From: Treponema parvum
GTDB lineage: Bacteria > Spirochaetota > Spirochaetia > Treponematales > Treponemataceae
Direction: 5' to 3'
NCBI RefSeq assembly: GCF_017893945.1
Contig: NZ_CP054257.1
Coordinates: forward strand, 1,736,001-1,800,000
Length of the DNA: 64,000 nucleotides
Shown here: piece after piece, positions 1-9,306 of the stretch
Layout: every line of letters begins with the position of its first letter
Position numbering within the stretch: the first letter of the stretch is position 1
The notes under the pieces: model-generated
Database searches by the model: none
The model's input: only the letters and a program-made list of their open reading frames with translations
What the model was told of the DNA's origin: nothing
Translations under genes and position numbers: made by a program

Positions 1-2000
1 CAGCTCCATGTTTCGGTAACCGGCAGATTCCACAGGGTAAAATAAAATTCGCCTTTAGTAGCGCTCTGTAAGTAAAATTCCGTTTCAAACGGAGTCAATC
101 CGTACCATGAAAATCTTTGGCTAAAAAACCATCCCTTGGAAGGATCCCAGTTTATGTCGCGGTCGTCCAATGAAAAAGCCGCCCAGACTGCGTTTTTCAG
201 TCCCCATTCGTTGGCGTAATTGCTTATCGCGCTGTCAAGCGGTCTGTATAAGTCTTCGTCATAGACATTGTTTATCAATCGGTTGGTAAGTCCTCCCGAC
301 AAAGCTATGATAGCCCAGTCCGGCGTCCACCTGCGGCCAAACCCAGTGTTCAAAGAGATATTCCATTGCTCATAGCTTAAATAGTAATCGTTGGTGTTTA
401 CCGTTCCGTCGGCCATGACGACGCTTCTGAGCGCATTGAGACTCGCGTGTGAAAACGTCAGAGCTTCGGAAAATGAAATCGGTTTTCCAAAAAGCCAGTT
501 TTCGTCAAAACCTACGGTAACGGACTGCTCGTCGGTAGCGAGCGTAGTGCTGGCGGAAATAGACTTACCGGTTCCGCGTATATTGGAATCCTGCCATTTT
601 AAAAACAGAGCGAACGGAAGATCGTCGGGATCGGTGACGCCTGAAAACGTAAGGCCGAATTCAATGCTTGTGGTGGACTGCTCTTCTACCGAGACGACCA
701 AATTGACAAGATTTTCTTCGGATCCGGGGGTAACGTCGGGCACTACTCCCGAAAAATACTGAAGATTATACAGATTGCGCAATCCCGTCGTCACTTTTGC
801 TTTTGAAAAAACGTCCCCGGACTCTATGGGAATTTCACGCAGGATTATCTCTTCTTTGGTTTTAGTATTTCCGCGCACGATGATGTTTTCAACATGACTC
901 CTAGCATTTTCTTCGATATTAAGCACTACCGAAACTACGCGGGCGTCCGCATCTTGGGTGATTGCCGGATCAAATTTATTAGACGTGTAGCCGTTTTCGT
1001 AATACAGATCGGCAACGGCCATAACGCTTTCCTGAAATTTTGTCTGATTGAAAATATCTCCTTTTTTAAGTTTTACAAGACTTTCAATCTGTTCTAAGGG
1101 AAAAATAGTATTGCCGACAAACGATATTCCGCCGAACGTGTACTGAGCGCCTTCCTGAATGACAAAGGTCAACGTGAGTTCATCGCATTTTTTTTCTTCG
1201 TTTTTCGTTATTTCGCGTATTACGTCGATTACGCTTGCGTTTATGTAGCCCGAATCCTTGTAATATTTAACTATTTCCTGCTTGTCGGTTTCAAGCTGAG
1301 ATTCTTCAAAAGCGCCCTTTCTGAACAAGCCTTTTTTTTTCATTTTAAGACGGCTAGTAAGCGTTTTTGACGAAATTATCCTGTTGCCGGAAAATTTTAT
1401 ATCAGTAACTACGGTGTTGTACCCTTCTTCGATATAAAAAGTTACGACAATTCCGCCGTCGGTTTCCGTCGTCTTGGAAGTCACTTTTATATCGAGGTAA
1501 CCTTTTTCCAAATACTTATTGCGTATGGCGCGTTCGTCCACAAGAACCTTGCTCAAGACGAAAATATCGTCGGTTTTAAGAGCGATAGCATCCCGCAATT
1601 CTCCGTTCCGGATCTTATTGTTGCCTGAAAAAACTATACGCGAAACCACAGGCTTTTCTTCTACGGTAAAAACAAGCCTTACGCCGTCTTCTTTTTTTGG
1701 ATCGCGATGCGCGGTAGGAGAAATATCGTCGAAAAAATCGACAGCATATAATCTGTCCAACAGGTTTCCGAAAAGTTCGTCGTTAAAAGGTTTATTTATA
1801 AAACTTGAAATGATTCCGTCAAGTTCTACCTTTCTTACATTTTTAAGTCCTTCGAAAGTGATCGAAGTTATGTTTTTACCCAAATACCAATTGTCGGGAT
1901 CCGGCTGTTCGCCTGAATTTTCCTGCGCCCAAACGCTTAAACACGAACACAAAACGGCGGCAAAAAATATATAGAGCAGCGGACGGCGCATCGAACGCAT
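1..2000 (-). CDS. bamA: Outer-membrane protein assembly factor BamA (partial, C-terminus outside window)
   Basis: Reading the minus strand from the ATG at 1998-2000 gives a signal peptide (MRSMRRPLLYIFF..., ending near SVWAQ) followed by repeated POTRA-type beta-alpha-alpha-beta modules: ITSITFEGLKNV, VSRIVFSGNNKI, VTDIKFSGNRII, YTFGGISFVGNT and VENIIVRGNTKT. Then comes the start of an Omp85 beta-barrel (GLTFSGVTDPDDLPFALFLK). Five POTRA units match the usual BamA layout. The protein would insert beta-barrel proteins into the outer membrane. The reading frame is open to base 1, so only the barrel's C-terminal part is missing, cut off by the window edge. It lies 13 bases downstream of tamB on the same strand, so the two are probably cotranscribed. 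A second in-frame ATG lies three codons in. The identification is firm. Confidence 0.93.
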   Translation of the reverse strand, partial: MRSMRRPLLYIFFAAVLCSCLSVWAQENSGEQPDPDNWYLGKNITSITFEGLKNVRKVELDGIISSFINKPFNDELFGNLLDRLYAVDFFDDISPTAHRDPKKEDGVRLVFTVEEKPVVSRIVFSGNNKIRNGELRDAIALKTDDIFVLSKVLVDERAIRNKYLEKGYLDIKVTSKTTETDGGIVVTFYIEEGYNTVVTDIKFSGNRIISSKTLTSRLKMKKKGLFRKGAFEESQLETDKQEIVKYYKDSGYINASVIDVIREITKNEEKKCDELTLTFVIQEGAQYTFGGISFVGNTIFPLEQIESLVKLKKGDIFNQTKFQESVMAVADLYYENGYTSNKFDPAITQDADARVVSVVLNIEENARSHVENIIVRGNTKTKEEIILREIPIESGDVFSKAKVTTGLRNLYNLQYFSGVVPDVTPGSEENLVNLVVSVEEQSTTSIEFGLTFSGVTDPDDLPFALFLKWQDSNIRGTGKSISASTTLATDEQSVTVGFDENWLFGKPISFSEALTFSHASLNALRSVVMADGTVNTNDYYLSYEQWNISLNTGFGRRWTPDWAIIALSGGLTNRLINNVYDEDLYRPLDSAISNYANEWGLKNAVWAAFSLDDRDINWDPSKGWFFSQRFSWYGLTPFETEFYLQSATKGEFYFTLWNLPVTETWS

Positions 2001-2013
2001 AAAAATCCCCTTT

Positions 2014-5000
2014 TTAGAAATTAAATTTCCATGACAATGAAACTGATGTAGTAGGAATCCATCGATTTTCTTTGATCGCGTCTATATCCGGTGCGATTCC
2101 CCACCGTATGTTCACGAAAGGACTTGACATTTCCAAACCGAATTCCGGCTGGAACACAAGACCTCCGACCGTATTATTGTCGTCTATGCGGTCTTCGTCG
2201 TAAGTCCAGTGAAGCAAAGCGTCCGCATACAATTCACGGCCGAAGTACTTACCCATATAAACAGTCGAATTATCAAAAAAGTTACCGGCCGTTACCCTTC
2301 CGTTGTCAATATTAAGGTTCAGTCCCTGCTTCATCGCATTTTGAAGGATCATTGTCCGTATCGAAAATATATCAAAATTAAGCAAATCACGCAATGCGCT
2401 CTCTATTTTACGCATTACGGTAACCTGTAACGCGTAATCGCCGGTTGCCACTAAGAGGCTCGCCGCGTCGCTCGAATCGGCCGTAATTATTTGCCCCAAC
2501 AATTCCATAATTTCTTTTTCGGACTTGGCGGGCGTCGCGGAAAATCTGGGCGAAAACATGCTTAAAAGCTGATTGTTCGCGGAAAGCGTAATCGTAACCT
2601 GGTTTCCGTCGTCGTCGCGTTCGCGGGTTTCGGCGCGTATGGTTATCACAGGATCCATAAACAGTTCCTGCCTGTCGGTAAAAACTATGCGTCCTTCACG
2701 CATGTAAAAATTGCGGTTAAGGTAAATGAGTTCTCCTCCGCGAAAACTTATGTCGCTGTCAAGGGCTATCCTGTTTTCGGAACTGTCGAAAGTAAAATGC
2801 AGCGGAGTGCCGGGGGCTGCTACGCCGCGGACAAGGGGATCTATGAGAACTTGAACGCTTTGCCCCATCATGATGTCAAGAGAAACGGTGAGCGTATAAT
2901 TAAGCATTAATTCCTGAGAAAAAGCTATGTTTCCTCCAGTGGCGATCGACTGAGCTGCGGAGGCAAGGGCTTTTGCGGCAATGTTGACGCTCGTCTCCTT
3001 TGCATATATGGAACCAGTAACGTCCGTCTGTGTCTTTGAAACTGAAATATGCAGATCGGGACTTCCCTTTCCCGTTATGCGTATGTCTCCCAAATTCAAA
3101 TCCGCAGGAACGAATACGTCGGGCGCCGTTCTTACGTCGATCGAAAGGCCGTCAAAATTCCAACGGTCGAAGCTCAAATCAAGGCTCGTAGTGACGGTGT
3201 TTCCGCGTATCTTAAACAGCGTATCGGGCATTGTCATTTCGCTGTTCTCTATCGTAAGGAACATTTTTTCACCGTAAAGGTGCTCAGGTATTATGATCGG
3301 AAGATTTATTTCGGGATCGGTGATGGTGAGACTGCCGCTGAAAGCGGGATCCGACGCAAGTCCTTCCATCCGGCAATATCCCTCGACTATTCCGTTGTGA
3401 ACCGCAATAAAAGGATAAGTTAAAAGCGGCGCGAAGTCCTTTAAATCCGCATAAATTTTATCTATCGCGATGGACATTCCGTCCGAATGCACGTAGCCGC
3501 TTATAAATGACCTTATAGGAAAGCCTTCTCCAGTTTCAAAATTAACGCTGCCGTCGTCCAAAACATAGCCTGAAATCTTAATGTCGCCTGAAGAATAAAC
3601 GTCGTATCTTCCGGGCGTTCTCAAAACGGAAAGTCCTGCGGCAAACGGCGACGTAAAAATAGTCCCTTCTACTTTTTCAGCTGAAACAGTGAGTATATAA
3701 GACTTGGGAACGGCCGAATTGCCGCGCTCTGAGGAAGCGCTGCCTGGTCCGGTCGAAGAAACACCGGCTGCTGAAGAAGACCCGGCAGCAGAAGAAGCGA
3801 CGTCGGCCGCGGGAATACCGCCTGCCGGAGAAACGCTGCCCGGAGAATCGGAACCCGTAAAACTTAAGCTTTTTCCCGCCGGCGAAATATTATCGATTTT
3901 CATTTCAAGGGCGGTTGTTATGGATTTTTCAACGACTTTCGCTTCAAAATCGGTATTTATCGAACCCGAGCCGCTTTCAAGCGAATACTGCATGTTCATA
4001 TTGCCGAAATGAAGCATAATCCAGTTTATGTCGGCGCCGGACAATGTAAAATTTTTATCTTCCAGCACCGCTTTCCCGTTAAAAAGCACCGGAGAGCCCA
4101 GCAAAGAAACTGACGACGTGCCTATGTCAAGCTGCAGGTATGGATTTTCCAACGTGCCGCTGCCTGAAAGTAAAAAAGAAACCGTGTCCGTTTGCCCTTG
4201 ATTTTCGAACAATCTGTAGGCGGGAAAATTCTTTACGTCAAACTGCGCCGAAAAAAAACAATCTTTTTTTAACGTTTCAAAAGAAAAACTTCGTCTCAGC
4301 GGATTTGTAATATCGGCGGAAAAATTCCAATTTTCACCGGTTAAGGCGGAATCGGCGTCAAGCTTTAAGGTCAATGAATCAAGAATTCCGTTATTCACGT
4401 TCCACAAGACGCTTCCGTTTCCGCTTAGAATCGAAGACGCGTCGGAAATAGCAAACAATTCCATTATAAAGCCGTATCTTGAGATATTTCCGTTCATGCT
4501 CAGTTTTGGGGAAGATTTAAGACGCCCAGACGGTTCCTGCATTTCAAAACGCGATATTACTGCCGAAAATCCTTCCGCATCGGAAACGGAAAAACTTGAA
4601 TCGCAGGAAGAAGTAAACACGTATTTTTTTGTGGAAAAAGGCAAATTTTCAAAATGCAAGGTGCCGCTCAAATACGGTTCAAAAATATTCGAAGGAGTTC
4701 TGTTCAATGATATTATGGACTGAAAGCCGTAATCGCCCGTAATATCTATCCAAGAAGAAGAAGCGGTTCCGTTCACGCGATAGGGAATACCGTTATACAT
4801 CATATCGCTTGAAAAAAACGCTTCGTCAGCCGAACCTGAAAATTCCGCCAGCGCGGTCATATTAAAAGTCCGCTCGCCGTACAAAACGTCGAACCTTGAA
4901 ATTTGAAGCGAATCGTTGTTGCCGTTTAATGAAAAGATCAGCAATTGCCGGTCTTTTTGAGTGTTTGCAATGATCGAATACGGAACGTTAAAAGAAAATG

Positions 5001-6768
5001 TTTCAAAATCGTACGAAAGATAGGTTTCTCCGCTGAATATATAAGGAGCCGCGGCACCAGCGTAGTTTTTAAGCGTTTCGGATTTCTGAGAGGGAAGGAC
5101 AAACGCGACCGCGTTTACAATGCTGTCCATGTATAAGTTTTGGGCCGTGAGGCTCGTCTGCACATAACGGTTTCCGGGCAGATAACTTCCGTCAAAACGC
5201 AAAATTCCCGGCTCTTCCGCTTCGGTGTGAGAATAATCCGAAGCTTCAAAATTAAAGTCAAGCGAATCGTCTTCCCGCGGGATAATGGAAAGCTGCAAGG
5301 CCGTAAAGGCTTTTTCACCCAAAAATAACTGAGGCGCAAAGACCATAAATCCCTTAGGCAAAGGATCGAAATAAAGCTCGGAAGAAATTATTCCCCCGTT
5401 TGAAAGCCGAATTTTTCGAATTTGCGCGGAACCGGACAAATTCGAATTTTTTACCGAATACTCGCCTGAGTAGGAAACGTCGTAATCGCGTCCGTTCAAA
5501 TCCAAAAAAGGAATCGAAAAGCCTTCGTTATCTCCCGAAACGGAATAGGAGGCCGTCAATCCGCCTGATATGAATTGATGCGGAAAATTTAATTTTCCAC
5601 CGGAAGCGTATGAAATTTTTTTTGTGTCGATGAGATAGGAACCGCTTAGGTCAAGGTCGGCAGACAATCCCAGCAGTTTCCGCAATTCCTTAGCCCTGCC
5701 TGAAAAATATACAAGCTGAAAAGGCATAAGATTTTTACATGAAAACGAAAATGTAATTTCCTTTTTTTTCATATCGGCCGCAGCTTCCGCCGTAAACGGA
5801 AAAGCATTTCGCAGCGTCTTTATATAAATCTTTTCGTCGCCTGCATATTCGCACAGTAAATTAATGGAATTTATCCTGAAATCCTTGTTTGAAATGTTCG
5901 ACAGATATAAGTTTGTAGTAATATTTTTTAAATCCGCAGGAAAAACTGCGTGCGCGGCAAAGCCGAACGAAAGACTTTGTCTGCCGGGTATTTTTGCGTC
6001 GGAAAAGCCTTCTGCGTCAAGCGTCAAAGGCGCGCTGCCCTTCGGTCTTGAAAACTGAAGTTTTTTTAAACGGCATAAAATATCTATTCCGGCGCCGGCG
6101 TAATGAAGCGAAATGTTTCTTACGCGCACGGAGGCCGGTAAAAAAGCCGTAAATTTTTCATAAGGCAGGTTTAAAATTTCGGATATGACTTCGGATGCTG
6201 TTTTCCGCGCGGCGGGGTTTAGGGTGTCGGCGGAATTTGTTGCATCGGCGGTTTTCCGCGCGCCGGCGGGATTTGGCGTCGCACCGGAAGGTTCGCTCAC
6301 GCCCGAATCATAGGCGCCGCCTGTAAAAAGCGGATCGCGCACATTGCTTTTGCCTGCAAAAAGCGCACGGAGTCTTTCGATTGCTTTCGCGTCCGTAACG
6401 GCATTGTATTCAAGCGTCAGCCCGTTTATCACAAGGCCGGTAAGAGCTTGTTCGTATCTTCCGGTGAGCAGCTTTCTTATATCATAAGATAAAACGGCTT
6501 TTTTTACCGATAAAAGTTTATTTTTATTTTCAGGATCCGAAACTACTATACCTTTTATCCTTATTGCTGATAAAATGGAAGGCGAAAGAGACGCATACGA
6601 AAATTTAAGGCCGGTAGTTTTTTCCAATCCTGCAAAGGTTTTTACAACATAGTTACGGCTCCATTCCGACAGCCTTACAAAAGAAGGACGGATCGCTGCG
6701 AAAGCCGCAAATATGAGAAAAATAAAAATCGTACCGCCGGCGCCGGTTTTTAAAACATGCCCTTTCAT
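2014..6768 (-). CDS. tamB: TamB-like translocation and assembly module protein (DUF490)
   Basis: This is a 1584-residue protein with an N-terminal signal anchor (TGAGGTIFIFLIFAAFAAI). It has a very long beta-rich AsmA/TamB-like body and a C-terminal TamB (DUF490) domain ending in an aromatic beta-strand (TTSVSLSWKFNF), as substrates or partners of BamA-family proteins do. TamB proteins span the periplasm and are thought to carry lipids or assist outer-membrane protein insertion. No tamA is present; bamA follows after 13 bases. In Borrelia the TamB homologue is likewise encoded beside bamA and works with BamA. Two low-complexity A/S/G/P inserts are visible, near residues 150-190 (with a 51-base tandem duplication near 6200-6290) and near residues 965-1020. 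The start is the only ATG before the signal anchor. Confidence 0.88.
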   Translation of the reverse strand: MKGHVLKTGAGGTIFIFLIFAAFAAIRPSFVRLSEWSRNYVVKTFAGLEKTTGLKFSYASLSPSILSAIRIKGIVVSDPENKNKLLSVKKAVLSYDIRKLLTGRYEQALTGLVINGLTLEYNAVTDAKAIERLRALFAGKSNVRDPLFTGGAYDSGVSEPSGATPNPAGARKTADATNSADTLNPAARKTASEVISEILNLPYEKFTAFLPASVRVRNISLHYAGAGIDILCRLKKLQFSRPKGSAPLTLDAEGFSDAKIPGRQSLSFGFAAHAVFPADLKNITTNLYLSNISNKDFRINSINLLCEYAGDEKIYIKTLRNAFPFTAEAAADMKKKEITFSFSCKNLMPFQLVYFSGRAKELRKLLGLSADLDLSGSYLIDTKKISYASGGKLNFPHQFISGGLTASYSVSGDNEGFSIPFLDLNGRDYDVSYSGEYSVKNSNLSGSAQIRKIRLSNGGIISSELYFDPLPKGFMVFAPQLFLGEKAFTALQLSIIPREDDSLDFNFEASDYSHTEAEEPGILRFDGSYLPGNRYVQTSLTAQNLYMDSIVNAVAFVLPSQKSETLKNYAGAAAPYIFSGETYLSYDFETFSFNVPYSIIANTQKDRQLLIFSLNGNNDSLQISRFDVLYGERTFNMTALAEFSGSADEAFFSSDMMYNGIPYRVNGTASSSWIDITGDYGFQSIISLNRTPSNIFEPYLSGTLHFENLPFSTKKYVFTSSCDSSFSVSDAEGFSAVISRFEMQEPSGRLKSSPKLSMNGNISRYGFIMELFAISDASSILSGNGSVLWNVNNGILDSLTLKLDADSALTGENWNFSADITNPLRRSFSFETLKKDCFFSAQFDVKNFPAYRLFENQGQTDTVSFLLSGSGTLENPYLQLDIGTSSVSLLGSPVLFNGKAVLEDKNFTLSGADINWIMLHFGNMNMQYSLESGSGSINTDFEAKVVEKSITTALEMKIDNISPAGKSLSFTGSDSPGSVSPAGGIPAADVASSAAGSSSAAGVSSTGPGSASSERGNSAVPKSYILTVSAEKVEGTIFTSPFAAGLSVLRTPGRYDVYSSGDIKISGYVLDDGSVNFETGEGFPIRSFISGYVHSDGMSIAIDKIYADLKDFAPLLTYPFIAVHNGIVEGYCRMEGLASDPAFSGSLTITDPEINLPIIIPEHLYGEKMFLTIENSEMTMPDTLFKIRGNTVTTSLDLSFDRWNFDGLSIDVRTAPDVFVPADLNLGDIRITGKGSPDLHISVSKTQTDVTGSIYAKETSVNIAAKALASAAQSIATGGNIAFSQELMLNYTLTVSLDIMMGQSVQVLIDPLVRGVAAPGTPLHFTFDSSENRIALDSDISFRGGELIYLNRNFYMREGRIVFTDRQELFMDPVITIRAETRERDDDGNQVTITLSANNQLLSMFSPRFSATPAKSEKEIMELLGQIITADSSDAASLLVATGDYALQVTVMRKIESALRDLLNFDIFSIRTMILQNAMKQGLNLNIDNGRVTAGNFFDNSTVYMGKYFGRELYADALLHWTYDEDRIDDNNTVGGLVFQPEFGLEMSSPFVNIRWGIAPDIDAIKENRWIPTTSVSLSWKFNF

Positions 6769-6825
6769 AAACTATACGGATTTTCTTATTTTATTATATT
6801 GTCGAAAAAAAAACAGGTATATTTT

Positions 6826-7461
6826 ATGGTATTAAAAAATTTTATAGCATTAGAGGGCATTGACGGTTCCGGAACGTCCACGCAGCTTAAAATTTTATCG
6901 GAAAGGCCTGAGCGTGAAAAATTTTTTATAACTGCGGAACCCACGTCGTCGCCGACAGGCGTTTTTTTGCGCCGCGTACTCAAGGGCGAACTCACGGTGG
7001 AACCGCGCACAGCCGCGTTTCTATTTGCCGCAGACAGAAACGAGCACATAAACGGCGCTAAAGGAATTCGAGAACAGATCGCGCAAGGCAAAATTGCGAT
7101 AAGCGACAGATATACGTTTTCAAGCCTCGCCTATCAGTCTGTAAGCTGCGGCTGGGAACTTCCTTATAAACTGAATGAAGATTTTCCGCTTCCACAAATA
7201 CTTTTCTTTTTTGAAATCCCACCGGACGTCGCGTTAAAACGCATAAAAAACCGGAATTTTACGGAAATATACGAAAAACGCGAATATCTTGAAAAGACGG
7301 CGGCGGCATACAAAAAAACTGTGTCCTTTTACGAAAAAAAAGGCGAATGCGGTAAAAACGGACGCATGAAAATCGTCCGTTTGAATGCCGAAGACTCAGT
7401 TGAAAAAACGGCCGAAATAATCTGGAGTTACGTCAAAGATCTTCCGATATTTAAAGAGTGA
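6826..7461 (+). CDS. tmk: Thymidylate kinase with altered P-loop
   Basis: The product should phosphorylate dTMP to dTDP. The start at 6826 (MVLKNFIALEG) gives a normal length of 211 residues; a longer frame beginning at 6757 would add an unrelated N-terminus overlapping the tamB start. Visible motifs are the P-loop region EGIDGSGTSTQ (residues 10-20), the dTMP-site segment AISDRYTFSSLAYQ and the LID-like stretch KRIKNRNFTEIYEKREYLEK. The oddity is Thr17 where the Walker A lysine (GxxxxGK[ST]) normally sits; the codon reads ACG. The rest of the fold looks intact, so this is probably a functional lineage variant rather than a dead gene. It is divergent from tamB and overlaps the next gene by four bases (GTGA). 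Confidence 0.88.
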   Translation: MVLKNFIALEGIDGSGTSTQLKILSERPEREKFFITAEPTSSPTGVFLRRVLKGELTVEPRTAAFLFAADRNEHINGAKGIREQIAQGKIAISDRYTFSSLAYQSVSCGWELPYKLNEDFPLPQILFFFEIPPDVALKRIKNRNFTEIYEKREYLEKTAAAYKKTVSFYEKKGECGKNGRMKIVRLNAEDSVEKTAEIIWSYVKDLPIFKE

Positions 7462-8108
7462 AATTCCATACTTTTTTTTTAAATAAATCGCTGCCGCGTT
7501 TTTTTAAAATCGCAGCGCTCGCAGCTTTTTTTTACATTTTGAATGCCGCGCAGCTTTCAGCCTACATGGTCAAATACAAAGAAGACTTTTACAGGCTTTA
7601 CCACATACATTACCGCCAGGATCCAGACGACTGTATCGAAAACATCTACTGGCTTGAAAAAGCCGTTCAGGCGGACTTCGCAAACCCGCAATACGCCGAC
7701 GCAAAGATCACAAACAAAAAAGAATGGGAAAAATACCGTTATCTTTACATGATGCATTTAAATCTCAAACTCATAGAACAGCATTTAAGGCTCGGAAGAA
7801 TTTACGACAAAAAAGTCGCATATTTTTACGACGCGCCGTGGAAAGAAGAATATCTTAACGATTTGGACAAGGCGAAATCCTGTTACGCTGCCGGAAAATA
7901 TTACTGGCAGGAAGCAAAACTTTGGGCTGAAAAAGCGAACGGCGCAAGCTTTAACTTTATGTTCATAGCCGACCTTCAAAACTGGGAAGACGAAAGGGAG
8001 CGCATAGGAACCGGCGAACTCGATTATTCTAAAATCCTTGACAGAGAACTGGAGCGCGTCCAAAACGTGATGGACGAGTTTGTTGCAATGGACGATAAAA
8101 CATATTAA
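7458..8108 (+). CDS. Secreted protein of unknown function
   Basis: I do not recognise a named family. The 216-residue product starts with GTG overlapping the tmk stop (GTGA). It has a hydrophobic N-terminal segment (FFKIAALAAFFYILNAAQLSA) that looks like a signal peptide. The mature part is rich in Tyr, Trp, Lys and Glu, with helical segments such as YLNDLDKAKSCYAAGKYYWQ that resemble TPR-like helix pairs, and it ends KILDRELERVQNVMDEFVAM. No catalytic motif is visible. Translational coupling to tmk and the aroB start 11 bases further on suggest one transcript. It is probably a periplasmic protein. Confidence 0.7.
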   Translation: MKFHTFFLNKSLPRFFKIAALAAFFYILNAAQLSAYMVKYKEDFYRLYHIHYRQDPDDCIENIYWLEKAVQADFANPQYADAKITNKKEWEKYRYLYMMHLNLKLIEQHLRLGRIYDKKVAYFYDAPWKEEYLNDLDKAKSCYAAGKYYWQEAKLWAEKANGASFNFMFIADLQNWEDERERIGTGELDYSKILDRELERVQNVMDEFVAMDDKTY

Positions 8109-8118
8109 ACTTTCACAC

Positions 8119-9279
8119 ATGCTGTCAGAATTTACAATAAAATATCCTGCGATAAATCCCGGAACCGATAAAATGACAATCAAATTTTACGAAGGACAAG
8201 CGGATCTTGCATCGCTTTTCAAAAAGCGGCTCAACGGCGAAAAAATGGACGAATCCCGCGGCGAAAGCCTTGTCGAACGCCGACGCATATTCGTAACGGA
8301 CAAAACCGTTTCATCTCTAAAAAACGTTCTTCCTTTTATAAACTCATTTAAAAACGGCACTTCCGGAGGCGACGTTCTTTTAGTTCTGGAGGCCGGAGAA
8401 AAATACAAAACGATGGAAAGCGTGCTTAAGATAATAAAGACGGCGCTTGATCACAGGTTTGTAAGACACGACGTTTTTGTCGGGATAGGCGGCGGCGTCA
8501 TAACCGATGTAACGGCCTTAGCCGCATCCCTTTTTAAACGCGGAGCGGTCGTAGAATTCGTTCCGACTACGCTTTTGGCGATGGTAGACGCCGCCGTCGG
8601 CGGAAAGACAGGCTGCGACTTTGAAAACTATAAAAACATGATCGGTTCCTTTTATCCTGCAAAAACTCTTTACGTTTTTCCGCATTTTGTACAAACCTTG
8701 AGCCCAAACGAATTTCGGTCGGGCTTCGCAGAGGCTCTAAAGACGGCGCTTTTATACTCCCCTTCAATGTACGAACTCATAAAAAAAAGCAAGAGCGACA
8801 TTCTAAGCCGTAAAGAAGACGTGCTTTTTACGATCATCACGGAATGCGTAAAGGCAAAGGCTTCCGTCGTAGAGAGCGACTTTACGGAAAAAAACGTCCG
8901 TATGCAGCTGAATTTCGGGCATACGTTCGGACACGCGCTTGAAACCGTCGCCGGATTGGGAAAAGTTACGCACGGCGACGCCGTAGCGTGGGGAATCGGC
9001 AGAGCCGCGTGTTTGAGCTGTAATCTAAAGCTCTGCACTTCTGCATATAAAGACGAAATACTCGAACTGTTAAGTTCTTTCGGCTGGGAAACTTCGGCCT
9101 TACACAGTTCCGTTAAAAACTTACAGGATCCCGCACAAAAACTGATAGACGCAATGAAAAACGACAAAAAAAACGATTCAAGCAGCGTGCGCCTCATACT
9201 GCAAAGGGGCATAGCGGATACCGTAATTACGGAAGTTCAAGACGGCGACATTCTAAAAGTTCTGTCGTCCGGCAAATGA
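8119..9279 (+). CDS. aroB: 3-dehydroquinate synthase
   Basis: This converts DAHP to 3-dehydroquinate, step two of the shikimate pathway, using NAD and a divalent metal. Diagnostic motifs are the NAD-binding GIGGGVITDVTALAASLFKRG, the active-site stretch PTTLLAMVDAAVGGKTG, the metal-ligand region EFRSGFAEALKTALL, and the histidine motifs NFGHTFGHALE and THGDAVAWGI. The start is uncertain: ATG at 8119 (386 residues) lets the N-terminal strands FTIKYP and MTIKFYEG be included, whereas ATG at 8173 would give 368 residues; neither has a strong ribosome-binding site. An in-frame ATG at 8080 would overlap the previous gene. It is followed after 27 bases by a cysteine desulfurase. Confidence 0.93.
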   Translation: MLSEFTIKYPAINPGTDKMTIKFYEGQADLASLFKKRLNGEKMDESRGESLVERRRIFVTDKTVSSLKNVLPFINSFKNGTSGGDVLLVLEAGEKYKTMESVLKIIKTALDHRFVRHDVFVGIGGGVITDVTALAASLFKRGAVVEFVPTTLLAMVDAAVGGKTGCDFENYKNMIGSFYPAKTLYVFPHFVQTLSPNEFRSGFAEALKTALLYSPSMYELIKKSKSDILSRKEDVLFTIITECVKAKASVVESDFTEKNVRMQLNFGHTFGHALETVAGLGKVTHGDAVAWGIGRAACLSCNLKLCTSAYKDEILELLSSFGWETSALHSSVKNLQDPAQKLIDAMKNDKKNDSSSVRLILQRGIADTVITEVQDGDILKVLSSGK

Positions 9280-9306
9280 AAAAAATACGCAAATACGGAT
9301 TAAAAC

